The translations under genes were made by a program, and so were the position numbers. 64,000 bases of DNA from Lachancea kluyveri NRRL Y-12651 (Eukaryota > Ascomycota > Saccharomycetes > Saccharomycetales > Saccharomycetaceae): positions 496,001 through 560,000 of the forward strand of contig CM000688.1 of NCBI GenBank assembly GCA_000149225.2. Direction: 5' to 3'. Position 1 is the stretch's first letter, and each line of letters begins with the position of its first letter. Below, piece after piece: positions 41,100 to 52,034 of the stretch. The notes under the pieces are model-generated. The model was not told where the DNA came from, did not search any database, and saw only the letters and a list, made by a program, of their open reading frames with translations.

Positions 41100-42872
41100 A
41101 TGCTACATAAACACACCCAAGAGAAGAGTAATTCCCCTATTGCCTATTACAACCACCATCACCGTCCGATCCCATTGGATAATAAGCTTTTGTCTCAAGA
41201 TCTACAACAACTTGCTTTGAGTGATGGTCACAGTAAAATCGATAAAGGCCAAGTCGATGTCCAAGAACCTCACCATCCACAGACCAACAAGTATACAATT
41301 CCATTGAAAGGTTTGCCAAGTGAATTGACGTATAGTTTGATCCACAACGAGTTGACGTTGGACGGTAATCCACACCTGAACTTGGCCAGCTTTGTTAACA
41401 CTTTTACCACAGCTGAGGCAAAAAGGCTCGTTACAGAAAATTTAAACAAAAACTTGGCCGACAATGACGAGTACCCACAGCTAATTGAAATCACCCAGCG
41501 CTGTGTTTCTATGTTGGCACAATTGTGGAGGTGCAGCGAAGACAAGACCCCCCTGGGTTGTGCTACTACGGGCTCTAGCGAAGCGATCATGCTTGGTGGG
41601 TTGGCAATGAAGAGACAATGGGAACGTAAGATGAGGAGCAAGGGGAAATCGACTTCCAAACCTAACATCATTATGTCTTCGGCCGCTCAGGTGGCATTGG
41701 AGAAGTTTGCTCGTTATTTCGATGTCGAGTGTAGATTAGTTCCGGTGTCCCACAGTTCGTGCCACCGTTTGGACCCAAAAAGCCTATGGGATTACGTCGA
41801 CGAGAATACCATTGGTTGTTTTGTCATTTTAGGGACCACCTATACGGGCCATTTGGAAAACGTAGAGCAGGTCGGCGAAGTCTTGGATGAGATTGAGAAG
41901 GAGAATCCCGAGTGGAGCAATGGCCCAATCCCAATCCATGTGGATGGTGCGTCCGGTGGGTTTATAGTTCCATTTGCGTTTGAAAAGAGTCAATTGAAGA
42001 ATTTCGGGTTACCGAGGTGGGGGTTCGACCACCCTCGTGTGGTTAGCATCAACACTTCTGGTCACAAGTTCGGGTTGACAACACCCGGGTTGGGCTGGGT
42101 ACTGTGGAGCGACGACGAGTATCTGTTGCCCGAGTTGAGATTTAAATTGAAGTATTTGGGTGGCGTTGAGGAAACTTTCAACCTGAACTTTTCCAGACCC
42201 GGTTTCCAAGTGATTCACCAGTATTTCAACTTTCTGTCGCTGGGCAAGGCTGGTTACAGAGAGTTGTTTCAAAGATCGCTGTTTGTTGCCCGTTACTTTA
42301 GCCATAGGTTACTCACCCACCCGGAATTGGGAGAGTACTTCGAAATCGTGAGTTGTCTCCACGAACGAATCGATGGAAAAGAAGAACTGCCCTCAAATGC
42401 CAATGACTTTTGGGACAACCCACAGGACTACAAACCGGGTGTGCCATTAGTAGCATTCAGGCTAAACAAGAGGTTTTATGAGAAGTTCCCGGAGATTCCC
42501 CAGGCCCTGATCTCCACGTTGCTGAGAGCCAAAGGTTGGATCATTCCAAACTATCCTCTGCCAGCATCGTTCGATGGCAGCGATGAATGGGAGGTGTTGA
42601 GAATTGTCTTTAGAGCAGAAATGCGGATGGACTTGGCACAGCTATTGATAAAGGATTTGGAGGTTGCAATGAGGAAGCTACTGCGTTCTTACGAGCATAT
42701 TTCCAAAGGTGTCATCGATGAAAAGGTTCCAGAGTCCGGAAAGCGTGACACGATCTACCAGATGCTTTTGACGTTGGCAGCCTCAGGAGATGAAATTGAG
42801 GAAAACAAGAATACCGATGATTCCGGGAAAGAAACCGAAGAACACAAAAAAAACTACAGAGGAACCTGTTGA
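41100..42872 (+). CDS. GAD1: Glutamate decarboxylase
   Basis: This 590-residue cytosolic PLP enzyme (585 in S. cerevisiae) turns glutamate into GABA and CO2, the first step of the GABA shunt used in oxidative stress tolerance. Substrate and PLP motifs are present: GCATTGSSEAIMLGGLAMKR, HVDGASGGFIVPF with Asp282, and the Schiff-base lysine Lys323 in SINTSGHKFGLTTPG. The N-terminus is His/Gln-rich and poorly structured. The C-terminus ends in a charged tail with no calmodulin-binding look. HOR7 follows, as in Sc YMR250W..YMR251W-A, without a GTO3 gene between. Confidence 0.97.
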   Translation: MLHKHTQEKSNSPIAYYNHHHRPIPLDNKLLSQDLQQLALSDGHSKIDKGQVDVQEPHHPQTNKYTIPLKGLPSELTYSLIHNELTLDGNPHLNLASFVNTFTTAEAKRLVTENLNKNLADNDEYPQLIEITQRCVSMLAQLWRCSEDKTPLGCATTGSSEAIMLGGLAMKRQWERKMRSKGKSTSKPNIIMSSAAQVALEKFARYFDVECRLVPVSHSSCHRLDPKSLWDYVDENTIGCFVILGTTYTGHLENVEQVGEVLDEIEKENPEWSNGPIPIHVDGASGGFIVPFAFEKSQLKNFGLPRWGFDHPRVVSINTSGHKFGLTTPGLGWVLWSDDEYLLPELRFKLKYLGGVEETFNLNFSRPGFQVIHQYFNFLSLGKAGYRELFQRSLFVARYFSHRLLTHPELGEYFEIVSCLHERIDGKEELPSNANDFWDNPQDYKPGVPLVAFRLNKRFYEKFPEIPQALISTLLRAKGWIIPNYPLPASFDGSDEWEVLRIVFRAEMRMDLAQLLIKDLEVAMRKLLRSYEHISKGVIDEKVPESGKRDTIYQMLLTLAASGDEIEENKNTDDSGKETEEHKKNYRGTC

Positions 42873-43301
42873 AGCAAAGCTCTACTTTTTCGTTTTGACA
42901 AGTCTCTTTCACTTTCGTGTCCCACTATGTAAATAGTTTATACTTCGAGCGGGATTACGGTGCTAACCGGTGTGAGAGGTCACACATGACGAGCCTCCGT
43001 CTTTCCATGCTTCTTCCATGTTTGTAAAAAGAACGTTACGGATGTACCGTAAAACCATCAATAATGTAGTATGTAAATCATGTCCCACACGTAATTGGCT
43101 TTTTACATAATGGTGCAAATTTGAACATAATTGTCTCAATCCAGTGGCATGCACGCATGCGTGCATGTTTCCCAATTAAGCGATAGCAATAAATCATTTT
43201 TACGAGAAAGAGCGCATCACCAACAGCAAAAATACGAAGAGTGCCGTAAGAAATGGTCATTAGAAGAGATGTGTTGAACATTATGTACATACTATAACTC
43301 A

Positions 43302-43338
<37 letters not shown>

Positions 43339-43527
43339 GTTTTTTTTTCTTTCCCTAAAAACACAACCATGGCTGTTGTCATTTGACAGCCACAGACTGC
43401 GCCGTGAATTATCTAGTCAAAATAAAGAGAAATGAATTGAATTAGCTTTTTGCGGGGATGGAAACTAAGGGGGGGCTTGTGTGGTGGCATTCAAAATACA
43501 AGCGTTCAGGTACTTGATAGCAGCCAG

Positions 43528-43540
43528 TTCTAGAATGTTC
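43528..43540 (+). promoter_or_regulatory. Heat-shock element upstream of HOR7
   Basis: TTCTAGAATGTTC gives three perfect alternating units (TTC, GAA, TTC at 5-bp spacing), the Hsf1 site. It lies about 320 bp before the HOR7 ATG, with GGGGTATATAAGG (TATA) at 43725. This fits stress or heat induction. Confidence 0.7.
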
Positions 43541-43724
43541 TAAAATATCACCGCTTTCACTATTTTCCGAGTCTTTTAGTAGCAACTGGCGTAATGAACT
43601 CTCTCTTATCTTTTCTTTTTCTTTTTGGGTCTTCTTTCCTTCGACGCTTGGTGCTGTTATTTTTGTGTCATTTTTGCTACTATCGCAAAAAAGTACCGAA
43701 TAAAGGAACAGTCCCTCACAGGGG

Positions 43725-43732
43725 TATATAAG
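43725..43732 (+). promoter_or_regulatory. TATA box of HOR7
   Basis: TATATAAG is preceded by GGGG and lies 124 bp from the ATG at 43849. Confidence 0.65.
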
Positions 43733-43848
43733 GGAGAGTTAAGAAAGGGTTTGATGCTATTTCTTGTGTTCCTTTGCTTATTACTTTCCTACTTTAAGCA
43801 GTAAATTACTCGCATAAGAATATCAATTTTAAAAGAAAAATTACAGCT

Positions 43849-44022
43849 ATGAAGTTCTCTAAAGTTTTCGTTTCCACCGCTATCTTCGCCGCTTTGGCCA
43901 ACGCTCAAGAAAACGCTTCCAACGCTACTGGTACATCCAGTAACGCTGGTGTTGCCGTCTCTGGTGTCGGTGCCTCCGTTATTGGTGCTGCCGTCGCTGG
44001 TGCCGTTGCCTTTTTGATTTGA
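43849..44022 (+). CDS. HOR7: Hor7/Ddr2-family small stress protein
   Basis: This 57-residue product (59 in S. cerevisiae Hor7) has a signal-peptide start MKFSKVFVSTAIFAALANAQ, a short Asn/Ser/Thr spacer and a hydrophobic Ala/Gly/Val end GASVIGAAVAGAVAFLI. This is the layout of the Hor7/Ddr2 family of small, very abundant, stress- and osmo-induced membrane proteins. Codons are strongly biased (GCT, GGT, GTC, TCC), as for highly expressed genes. The upstream HSE and TATA box agree. Confidence 0.93.
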   Translation: MKFSKVFVSTAIFAALANAQENASNATGTSSNAGVAVSGVGASVIGAAVAGAVAFLI

Positions 44023-45498
44023 GATGACGGACTTGTGAATTTTGCGCTTTCCAACTAGCTCTGGATGTTAGAGAGGGTTTGACGGGCCGTGGATATCGGC
44101 CTGGCAGACTTTTTTCTGCCATTCCATTTTCTTTCTAATTACCCCATCTCGACTATTGAGGTAATAGAGGTGGCTGCAATTCTTTTACTACCAGTTGGAG
44201 AGCCAAACCTCTACTCTTTTTTTTCTTTAAAAAAAACCTATAGCGAGAGGAAAAAAAAAAAAAAAAAAAAAACTTTCCTAATCCTTATTCCATTGTCGAC
44301 ACTATAACTAAATTTGCTTTTTTTTTTTTTTTTCTCCACTCACAGGATACTTATATTCTACAAACTTTGACCCCTTTTTGGTTCTTTTTATGTCAATTAC
44401 TATTACAAATCTCTGCAGGCGTTGATTTGTTGAATTGATATCGTTTGCATGTCGCTAGCGTTTCAAATTCTTCTTCAAAAAGACGTCTGTTGTTTTATAT
44501 CCATGGTACTTTACTTTAATAATTTTTTTTTGTCCTCCCCTCCCCTTTACTATTTACAAAGTTTGTAACTTTAATAAACTTACCTTGACAACTGAGAGCC
44601 TTGTGGCTGCCCACACGTGATCACACTCACCGCCACGCCCGAAACGGACAAACTCCGGGCGGGTCTCGTGACCCCACGATGGCGTCCGTGCGCTGTGCTC
44701 TGGGTCGGAAGGAAGCAACGGTGTTTGTGTCGCGAAAATAAAAAAAAAAAACGTCGGCCACGGCGGCTAGTATGGGCGCGCCGCAGAATCCGTTGTATCC
44801 GCACGTGACAACATCGTCTCCAAGGGTTGACAAAGGACCGAGGAAACTCGGCGTAGGCAGGTCCGATACGCAAGATTTCGATGGCAGAACGGCGCGGATC
44901 CCTGTTATGCCTAATTCGCAAGGAATTTCAAAAGTATTATCATGACAACCGGATCCTTCTCTTATTTGTTTTTGTTTTTGTTTTTGTCTCCGCTTTCCCC
45001 TTGCTTCCTTGGTTTTTCGTGTCTGTCTCTCGGAAACACCGAAGAAGAATGAATAGTCCCTAAAGTGGTACCCGTCTGGACGGAGAGAGATATGCTACAG
45101 AGAACATGAAAGTTTTGCTTCAGTCGGAGCGCCTCAGCCCCAATACCCCAGGTACGGATAGTGGCAACAAATAAAAATGCCAAGATATATTGCCACATGT
45201 TGCTGCGCTATCTCCGCACACACCCGGGTGTGTAAAAAATCCATAGAATTATTGTCAAAAACGTACAGACCAGTGGTTGTTTACTATTTGCCAGAAAAAG
45301 AAACCGCGTTCTTTGCCACGCAACAGCCTCGGTCGAAAATTTTTCTAAAAAAAAAAAACAGTCTTGCAACATGCTCACCTCATTTTTATTTTTTTTTTTT
45401 TTAATTTTTTTTCTATAAATCTGGTTCCTTTTACCTCATAACTGATTTCTTTACCAAAATCAACGACAACTCACGCTCGCTACTAGATCATTCCAAAG
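44023..45498. other. Long intergenic HOR7-ECM33 with a GC-rich block
   Basis: This 1.48-kb region joins two gene groups that are unlinked in S. cerevisiae. The block at about 44590-44930 is GC-rich (40 of 60 bases at 44641-44700) and holds two CACGTGA motifs (44614-44620 and 44802-44808), possible Cbf1-type sites. The remainder is AT-rich with A/T homopolymers. Frames at 44580-44921 and 44617-44808 look compositional. A TATAAAT at 45414 fits the ECM33 start. Confidence 0.6.
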
Positions 45499-47226
45499 AT
45501 GCAATACAAAACTGGTTTGACATCTGCTGCCATCTTGGCTTCCACTGCTTTTGCTGCTTGTATGTACATTATGTGATTTGTTTCCTACATCCTAAAAATT
45601 TACTTGTTTCGGATTTCAGAGACAAGACGGACGATATGGCTGTTGTTTTCAGGTATTGAAAAGAAGAAAACCAAGTTTCACAGCTTTAGAACTTTTCGCC
45701 ACCGCTGGAATTCCACTAGATATCGTTCTAACGCCTTCGTTTTGTTCACGATCTTTATCATTTTCCTCTTGTTTCAAGCCTCGGATCATTTTCACGCCTG
45801 TTTTGCCAACTGGCTTCTATTTTTTTTTTTTTTTTCCTTTTTCCTTTTTCTTTTTTTCCGTTCCTTTTTTCCTCTACGCTTCCGTGTTTGACCCTCGGCT
45901 GTACAAAATCTTCTCCCTCCCCCACCCTCGAATCACGTCTTTTTCTGTCAATAATCTGAAACATATAATACCGTGGTACCAGTTTTACTAACCTATTCCT
46001 TTTTTTAAACAGCCAACTCTACTGCTGATGTTCCATCCTCTTGTTCGATCAAGTCTGATGCCACTGCCAGTGCTCAAGCTGACTTGGACAAATATTCCGG
46101 TTGTAAGACCTTAGCTGGTGACTTGATCGTTTCCGGTGACTTGGGTTCTGCCGCTTTGGCCAACGTTCAAGAGATCCAAGGTTCTTTGATCATCACCAAC
46201 GCTACTTCTTTGAGTACCTTTTCCGCCGACTCTTTGAAGACTATTTCCGACTCTTTGACCTTGACTAAATTGACCGTCTTGGACAAGGCCTCTTTCGGCT
46301 CTTTGGAAGAAGTTGACTCTATCAATTTCATCACACTTCCTGCCATCTCCACCATCACCACCAACTTGAAGTCCGCCAAAAAGATTCTAATTACCGACAC
46401 CTCTTTGGAATCCATCGAAGGTTTCGAAGAACTGGAACAAGTTGAAGAATTCAACGTCAATAACAACAAGGGTTTAGCCTCCATCGACTCTCAGTTGAAA
46501 TCCGTCAGTGACATTTTAGAAGTTACTTTCAACGGTGACCAAGCCGACATCACTTTTGACAAGTTGATTTGGGCCAACAACATCACCTTGAGAGATGTCA
46601 GCTCTGCATCTTTCGCCTCTTTGCAAAAAGTCAACGCTTCTTTGGGATTCATCAACAACTCTATCGAATCTTTGAAGTTGACCAAGTTGCAAGAAGTGGG
46701 CTCTGCTCTGTCCATCATTTCTAACGACGAGCTAACCGAAGCCGACTTTGGTAACTTGACCACCGTTGGTGGTGGTTTTGTTGTCGCCAACAACACCGAA
46801 TTGAAGGTTATCGATGGTTTCTCCCAATTGAAAACCGTCGGTGGTGCTTTGGTCGTTGCCGGTAACTTTACAGAATTGGACTTGGACTCCCTAAAGTCTG
46901 TTAGAGGTGGTGCCGATGTTGAAACCAAGGCTGGTAACTACTCTTGTGACTCGTTGAAGAACTTGCAAAAGAAGGGTGGTATTCAAGGTGACTCCTTCGT
47001 TTGCAAGAACGGTGCCACTTCCACTTCCATCAAGTTGACTTCTACTTCTGGTGCTTCTACCGCAACCGATGACTCTTCTTCCACCAAGGACTCTTCAGAA
47101 TCATCTACCGCCACCGGTTCCTCTTCTTCTTCATCTTCCAAATCCAACGGTGGTGCTGCTGGTCAATTCGCTCCAGCCTCCTCTTTCATGGGTGCTGTTG
47201 CCGCTGTTGCCGTTGCTTTGTTGTAA
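45499..47226 (+). CDS. ECM33: Ecm33/Pst1-family GPI-anchored wall protein, spliced
   Basis: Exon 1 is 45499-45559 and exon 2 is 46013-47226, giving 424 residues (429 in S. cerevisiae Ecm33). Exon 1 codes for the signal peptide MQYKTGLTSAAILASTAFAA. The 5' site is GTATGT, the branch site TACTAAC (45986-45992) and the 3' site AACAG. The body has the receptor-L-like repeats of the Ecm33/Pst1/Sps2 family (VQEIQGSLIITNATSLSTFS; WANNITLRDVSSASFASLQK) with many N-glycosylation sites. A Ser/Thr-rich stretch and a GPI signal (SNGGAAGQFAPASSF.. then AAVAVALL) end it. It is needed for wall integrity in relatives. One copy stands for the Sc ECM33 (YBR078W) and PST1 (YDR055W) pair, and the neighbours on the right come from both of those loci. 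Confidence 0.96.
45560..46012 (+). other. ECM33 intron
   Basis: This 453-nt intron has GTATGT at the start, TACTAAC at 45986-45992 and AG at 46011-46012. The interior has a long pyrimidine run (about 45820-45870). No box C/D or H/ACA snoRNA was recognised. S. cerevisiae ECM33 has an intron at the same place after the signal-peptide codons. Confidence 0.93.
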
Positions 47227-47917
47227 AAAGGATGAAAACTTTATGCCTTTTTCCCATGATTTACTTCTCAATACACAAGATGTTATTGTAATGCAGCCGG
47301 AAAATGAACTAGGGACATTGGAAAGATTCAAACAAAGAAAAGAAAAAAAATGAAAAAGTTAAAGTTAATACGAAAGTTGAAACGAAAGTAAAGCTCTTTC
47401 GGTACTTCCAACGAATGCTTTAAAAGCATCCTTTACCTCATCATGAACAGGATAGAACAATTGCTAGTGCAAAGCTCTTATGCCCTTTTATTTTTTTTTA
47501 TCTTTTTTGCGAACTTTTTTATCTTTTTTAAAAAGGATATTTCTCTGTTGTTATTATTATTATTATGACTTGTTTTCTTTTTAGTTCGTTGGAAGAGTAT
47601 ATTTAGCCATATCTATGTACTTTTCCTTTCTTTTTTATCTGGGGCTCTAATTTAATTGATAATTTTGTTATAAAAAAAAATAAAAAGGATTCGCCTATTC
47701 CTCTCACTGACATCCCGCCACCAGGTTTGTTGGCCTTTTATTGACTTCTGCCGTCTTTTTTTTTCTTCTTCTCATCCTTTCACATGGCAGGGGGAGTAAA
47801 CGTGTGAGGGTTTGGGTAAGGCAGAAAGCACAACTACAATTTGGCTAACAAATACAATTTATTGAATGGTCCACATACTCTATGAAAATTGGAGCTTGAA
47901 ACTCTGACAGAAATATA
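47227..47917. other. Convergent intergenic ECM33 / GLTP gene
   Basis: This 691-bp spacer has many T and A tracts and TTATTATTATTATTATGA near 47551. No gene is seen. Confidence 0.5.
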
Positions 47918-48508
47918 CTACAAATCTTTGCAAGTGGCGGCCAAGAATACCAACAAAATGGCAACAATCTTTTCTAAGGATTCCAACCACTTTTTCAACT
48001 GTTGGTCAACCTTGGCTTGGTCCGCACCTAGCTTGGCGAAAAAGTCCTTTCTGTATGGACAAGCCTTCATGGCTAACTTAAAAATCGGTCTAACTAGCAT
48101 GCCGTGATACTTGATTAGAGTCTTATTGTAAGCATTGGTAAAAGTCTTGGTCATCTCCAAGTCTGGATTGTCGACGGTTTCTCTTAGCGCTTGCGCGGTG
48201 AATTGTAAACCTCTAGTTAACCATAACAAACCTTCAGATGCGGTTTTCTTACCAGCAGCACGTTCACTGACAACCAAATCTTGTAAAGTAGCCGATTCTC
48301 CAGGGTTCGACAACAAACGGGTACGAATCTTGGTTATGTTACCGCTTAGATCCTTTTGAACAACAGAAAAGGCAGAAGAGTTTAGCAGATCGAATAACTT
48401 AACCAAGGATTCGGAAGCATCCAAAAATTCAGAAGTAGATATATTTTCAGAAGAGTCTACTGGGACATCTTCAAAAGATGCCTTCATTTCATCGAAAAAT
48501 GTACTCAT
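47918..48508 (-). CDS. Glycolipid transfer protein (GLTP/HET-C2 family)
   Basis: This 196-residue protein has a full GLTP domain. The sugar-headgroup site is intact: Asp53, Asn57 and Lys60 in DLSGNITK, Trp96 in GLLWLTRGLQF and His135 in KYHGMLVRPIF. These correspond to Asp48, Asn52, Lys55, Trp96 and His140 of human GLTP. Such proteins shuttle glycosphingolipids such as glucosylceramide between membranes and are cytosolic. As I recall, S. cerevisiae has no GLTP gene; here it sits between ECM33 and TIF32, which are direct neighbours in Sc. The C-terminal LEKIVAILLVFLAATCKDL is unusually hydrophobic. Ligand is inferred from the family only. Confidence 0.92.
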   Translation of the reverse strand: MSTFFDEMKASFEDVPVDSSENISTSEFLDASESLVKLFDLLNSSAFSVVQKDLSGNITKIRTRLLSNPGESATLQDLVVSERAAGKKTASEGLLWLTRGLQFTAQALRETVDNPDLEMTKTFTNAYNKTLIKYHGMLVRPIFKLAMKACPYRKDFFAKLGADQAKVDQQLKKWLESLEKIVAILLVFLAATCKDL

Positions 48509-49025
48509 TTCGCTGGTTGTTTCGGTTTACGATGCGTTGTTCATTACGTTTGTGAGAGAGCTTGATCTTGGCAATTTTTTTTTTCGTGGCAATAAACACA
48601 GAACGTCGAAGGAGGCGCAAGTGGCTGTTTTCGAGGATGTGCGACGCGAACCGAGGTTTACAAGATTCAATATACAATCTACATAGCCTAGTGGTGTGCA
48701 TACCTGTACGCATTCGAGCTCCATTTCTTTTTTTTTGCTAGAATACGGTAATTTCATGGTTCATACAATTTTTGCTTGAGCAAAACACTGTAAGAGTGTT
48801 TTACGTTTTCGTAGCTTACAGTTAGCGATGTGCAACACTTAAACGAGCCTCTCCTTTACGTATCTTGAAATTTTGCTGCGATGGTAAACTTATAAACTAG
48901 TAACCGGCACAACTATTATCTGCTACCGAAAACGCGTTCCCTTTAGGCAAATAGCATATTTTAAAGACTTGGAATTACTATACAGAAAAAAAGTACCTAA
49001 ATAGGTTTATATACCTTCAGTTTTA
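48509..49025. other. Intergenic between GLTP gene and TIF32
   Basis: This 517-bp region has the GLTP promoter on one side and the TIF32 3' end on the other. TAAGAGTGTTTTACG with GTAGCTTACAG near 48790-48820 is an imperfect inverted repeat. No gene is called. Confidence 0.45.
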
Positions 49026-49198
49026 TTAGATTTTACCCTCTCTCTTCAGTCTCATTCTTTCAGCAAATGTTAACTTTCTTTCGCCAGTTGGAGCAGGAGC
49101 AGCTACAGGAGCAGGAGCAGCTACAGGAGCAGGAGCAGGAGCAGCTACAGGAGCAGGAGCAGCTACAGGAGCAGGAGCAGCTACAGGAGCAGGAGCAA

Positions 49199-49287
<89 letters not shown>

Positions 49288-52034
49288 CCACCTTGTCTTC
49301 TTAGCTTCATCCTTTCAGCGAAGGACATGGTCTTTTCTGCAACTGGCGCAGGGGCAGCAGCTTGAGAAACGGAATTCTTTGTAGCCAATTTTCTTTCAAT
49401 CTCTTCTTCCATTTCTCTTTGTCTACGGGCCAATTCATCCTTTTCCTTGTTGACCCTGGCACGTTCGTCACGTTCCTTAGCCAACCTAGCAGCCTTTTCG
49501 GACTCTGCTCTGCTCTTCTCTTCTTCTTCTCTAGCTTCACGTTCAAACTCTTGCTGTTGCTTTAGTTCTTCTTGACGTCTAGCGACCAATTCTTCGTAAC
49601 GCTGTTGACGAATTTCATCAATTCTGGCCTTCTTTGCAGCCTCAAATTTAGCCAAGTTCTTGGTGCGCGCTTCAGTTAACTTGGCCTCCTTAGTAGCAAG
49701 AATCTTGGCCTTGAAGGCCTTATAATCACTGGAAATTTTGATCAAACGTTCGTGTAATTTGAGTTCTTCTTCGTGTTCCTTTTTACCAGCACCAACCAAT
49801 CTCTGCTTTAGATCGTTATAATTTTCCAGATCTCTTTCTTCTTGAAGGTCGGCATCCTTTTCTAGCAATGGCAATTCAACCTTTCTGAAAGCTCTTTCAG
49901 TGTGGTCCAATCTCTTGAAAGCTACTCTCATGCGTTCATCTAGATCCTTTTTATCCTTGGATAGTTGTTCGATGGTCATCTTTCTGATAGTTTCAGCATC
50001 CATGTTCTTGGCTTCCTTTGGATCAATGTAAATAATACCCTTGGCGTTGACCTCTTCAATCAATTTCTTCATTTCGCCTTCTAGAACAGCAGCCCTTTCA
50101 CGTTCAAACTTTTCTTCAGCACGACGTTTAGCTTCAGCCTCCATCCTAGCATCAGCAGCAGCTTTTTCTTCCATCATACGTCTTTGTCTGTCTTCAGCAA
50201 TTTGTTCGGAAGACATCAAGCCACCGTTGGCTCTTAGCTTCTCTTCTTCCAATTGTCTAGTACGTTCTTCAGCAGCCTTTCTTTCACGGCTAATGGTCTC
50301 GTTAGTCTTCTGAATCAAGTGCTCACGAGCAATCTTAACCTTATTCATGTAAGAACCTTGAGCGAAGCCTTCGGTTTCCTTCAAAGCTTTCGCTAGCTCG
50401 GCCAATTGAGCACGAATGGCAGCATTACGAGTAACAACAGGTTCTGGTTCTCCAGTTTCTTCCTCGTTGTGTGTCTCGCCCTCTTCTTGTTCGTCTTCAT
50501 CCTCAAGGGATTCATCGACTGGGGTTGCAGTGGCAGTAGCCAAAGCATCAAATGGATCCTTGGTGAAAGTAATAGTACCAGATTCATGGTCAATGGTGAA
50601 GGTTACGTAATCTTCCATTGCTGCTTGCATCAATGCCTTTTCGATTTCCAGTGAGGACAAGTCAAATGGAGCTGGCAAAGTTGCTAATTCACGTAGTTCT
50701 TCAGATTTGATAGTTTCGTACAACTGGGAAGCAGAAACAAAAATTCTTCTAATAATGTAGTTTTTCAACGGAGTAACATATGACTTGAAGTATGGTTTGG
50801 CCTCCAAAGCTGGCAACAATTGGGTTAACTTTTCCTTAATGGTTGTAATGTCGAATCCACTACTCAACAAGTCATGCAATTGTTTGATCTCATCATCGAC
50901 TTTGGAAAAGACTTCCTCAGTTAAAGCAACCTCAATCAATTCCCTTCTAGTTGGCTTGGAGTCCAAGTTTAATAAGTTGCACAGACGAATTAAAGGATCG
51001 TAACCAACAACTGGCAAATCGTCAGGCTGGACTGCTAGAGAAGCTAACATGAAAGTAGAAGCATAAAACTTAAAATCCTTTTCAGTAGCGTTAGGGTTTT
51101 TCAAGTATAACTTGTAGAATTTTTCCCAAGCTGCTGCATTCAATAAGTAGTTGCCGGATACGAAAAATACCTTAGCCAAGTTTTCGTAATAGTTGGCTAA
51201 GATAGAAGGTCTTGGTGGACGCTTAGACATAGACATTAGATGGTGAACATCTTCGATAGATCTGAAGGCCTCGTGCCATAATTCCAGCTTGACGGAGACA
51301 TTGACTTGTTGGAAACGTTGGTCCAAATAACGTTGTAAAGTATCAGCATCGCTTAAATCCACTGTGTAGTAACCAGCCTTGGATTGTTGATAGTTTGCAG
51401 CATCCAAATGCTGACGTAGCATATCAGCTAATCTCTTAAACTCATTCTTACGGTTGTACTTCAAACAGAACAGCATGGTTCTGTTAACAACTCCTGAATA
51501 GGTGATTTCTAATTGAGAATTATTTCTCAACAAGTCCAATACGGCACGGTAAGATTCCCATGTAAATCTCAACCAAGAAGTCACAGCTTCATCATTGAAA
51601 CCACCAACTGATTGATCTTGTTCAAATGCAGAAATCAACAAGTTCTCTGGAGTAACACCACCTTCCAAGTCTTCATCTGCATCACCTTGTTCCTCTTGAT
51701 CAGCCTTGGCTTGTTCACGAGCCATCTTGGCTTCAATTAAGTCAATAAACTTACGAGAAACGACACCGACGGAGACCAAGCCTTCAGAAGTAATTTGGAC
51801 ATTCTTTTTGTATTGGTGTAAACCATCCTTGATAATCTTACCCTTCTTCAAATCGACACCCAACTCCAAGAATTTGAATACGATAGGTTCCAAGGCAGTT
51901 GGTTGCGCAAAACGAATTCTTCTCGAAGATAAGTACTCATATAGGGACTGTAGGGCGGCTTGAGGCTCGCCGACGGAGATTAACTCATCAGCTCTTTTCA
52001 GAGCATTTTCAGGACGTAGAACTGGAGGAGCCAT
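49026..52034 (-). CDS. TIF32: eIF3a (Tif32/Rpg1), translation initiation factor 3 core subunit
   Basis: This 1002-residue protein (964 in S. cerevisiae) starts MAPPVLRPENALKRADELIS. The N-terminal half has the helical repeats and PCI-type region that bind other eIF3 subunits. The second half is a long charged coiled coil (ERTRQLEEEKLRANGGLMSS.. to KEKDELARRQREMEEEIERK) that contacts eIF3b, eIF3j and 18S rRNA. The C-terminal 90 residues are odd: a Pro-Ala tract (about 915-980), coded by a GCAGGA-type hexamer repeat, lies between two related motifs, MSFAERMKLRRQGG and LTFAERMRLKREGK. It is next to SEC18, as Sc YBR079C is to YBR080C. Confidence 0.96.
49087..49288. repeat. Hexanucleotide microsatellite inside TIF32
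   Basis: About 200 bp of GAGCAG/GCAGGA units interrupted by CTACAG codes on the minus strand for alternating Pro-Ala with a few Val and Leu. The length is likely to vary between strains. The open frame on the plus strand (poly Gln-Glu) is a shadow. Confidence 0.9.

Larger units (their letters stand above)
42873..43848. other. HOR7 upstream region with a 33-base poly(T)
   Basis: This 976-bp region contains a T run at 43305-43337, a GCATGCACGCATGCGTGCATG near-palindrome at about 43146, an HSE at 43528 and a TATA box at 43725. No GTO3-like gene is present. Confidence 0.6.

Noticed and set aside
44580-44921. 113-codon minus-strand frame upstream of ECM33
   Set aside because: It is in a GC-rich block with overlapping frames on both strands and no recognisable protein features.
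45560-46012. Small protein frames inside the ECM33 intron
   Set aside because: Intron signals are perfect and the frames are Phe/Ser-rich from a pyrimidine tract.
49067-49384. Plus-strand poly Gln-Glu frame
   Set aside because: It is the antisense of the Pro-Ala repeat of TIF32, with no start context or family.
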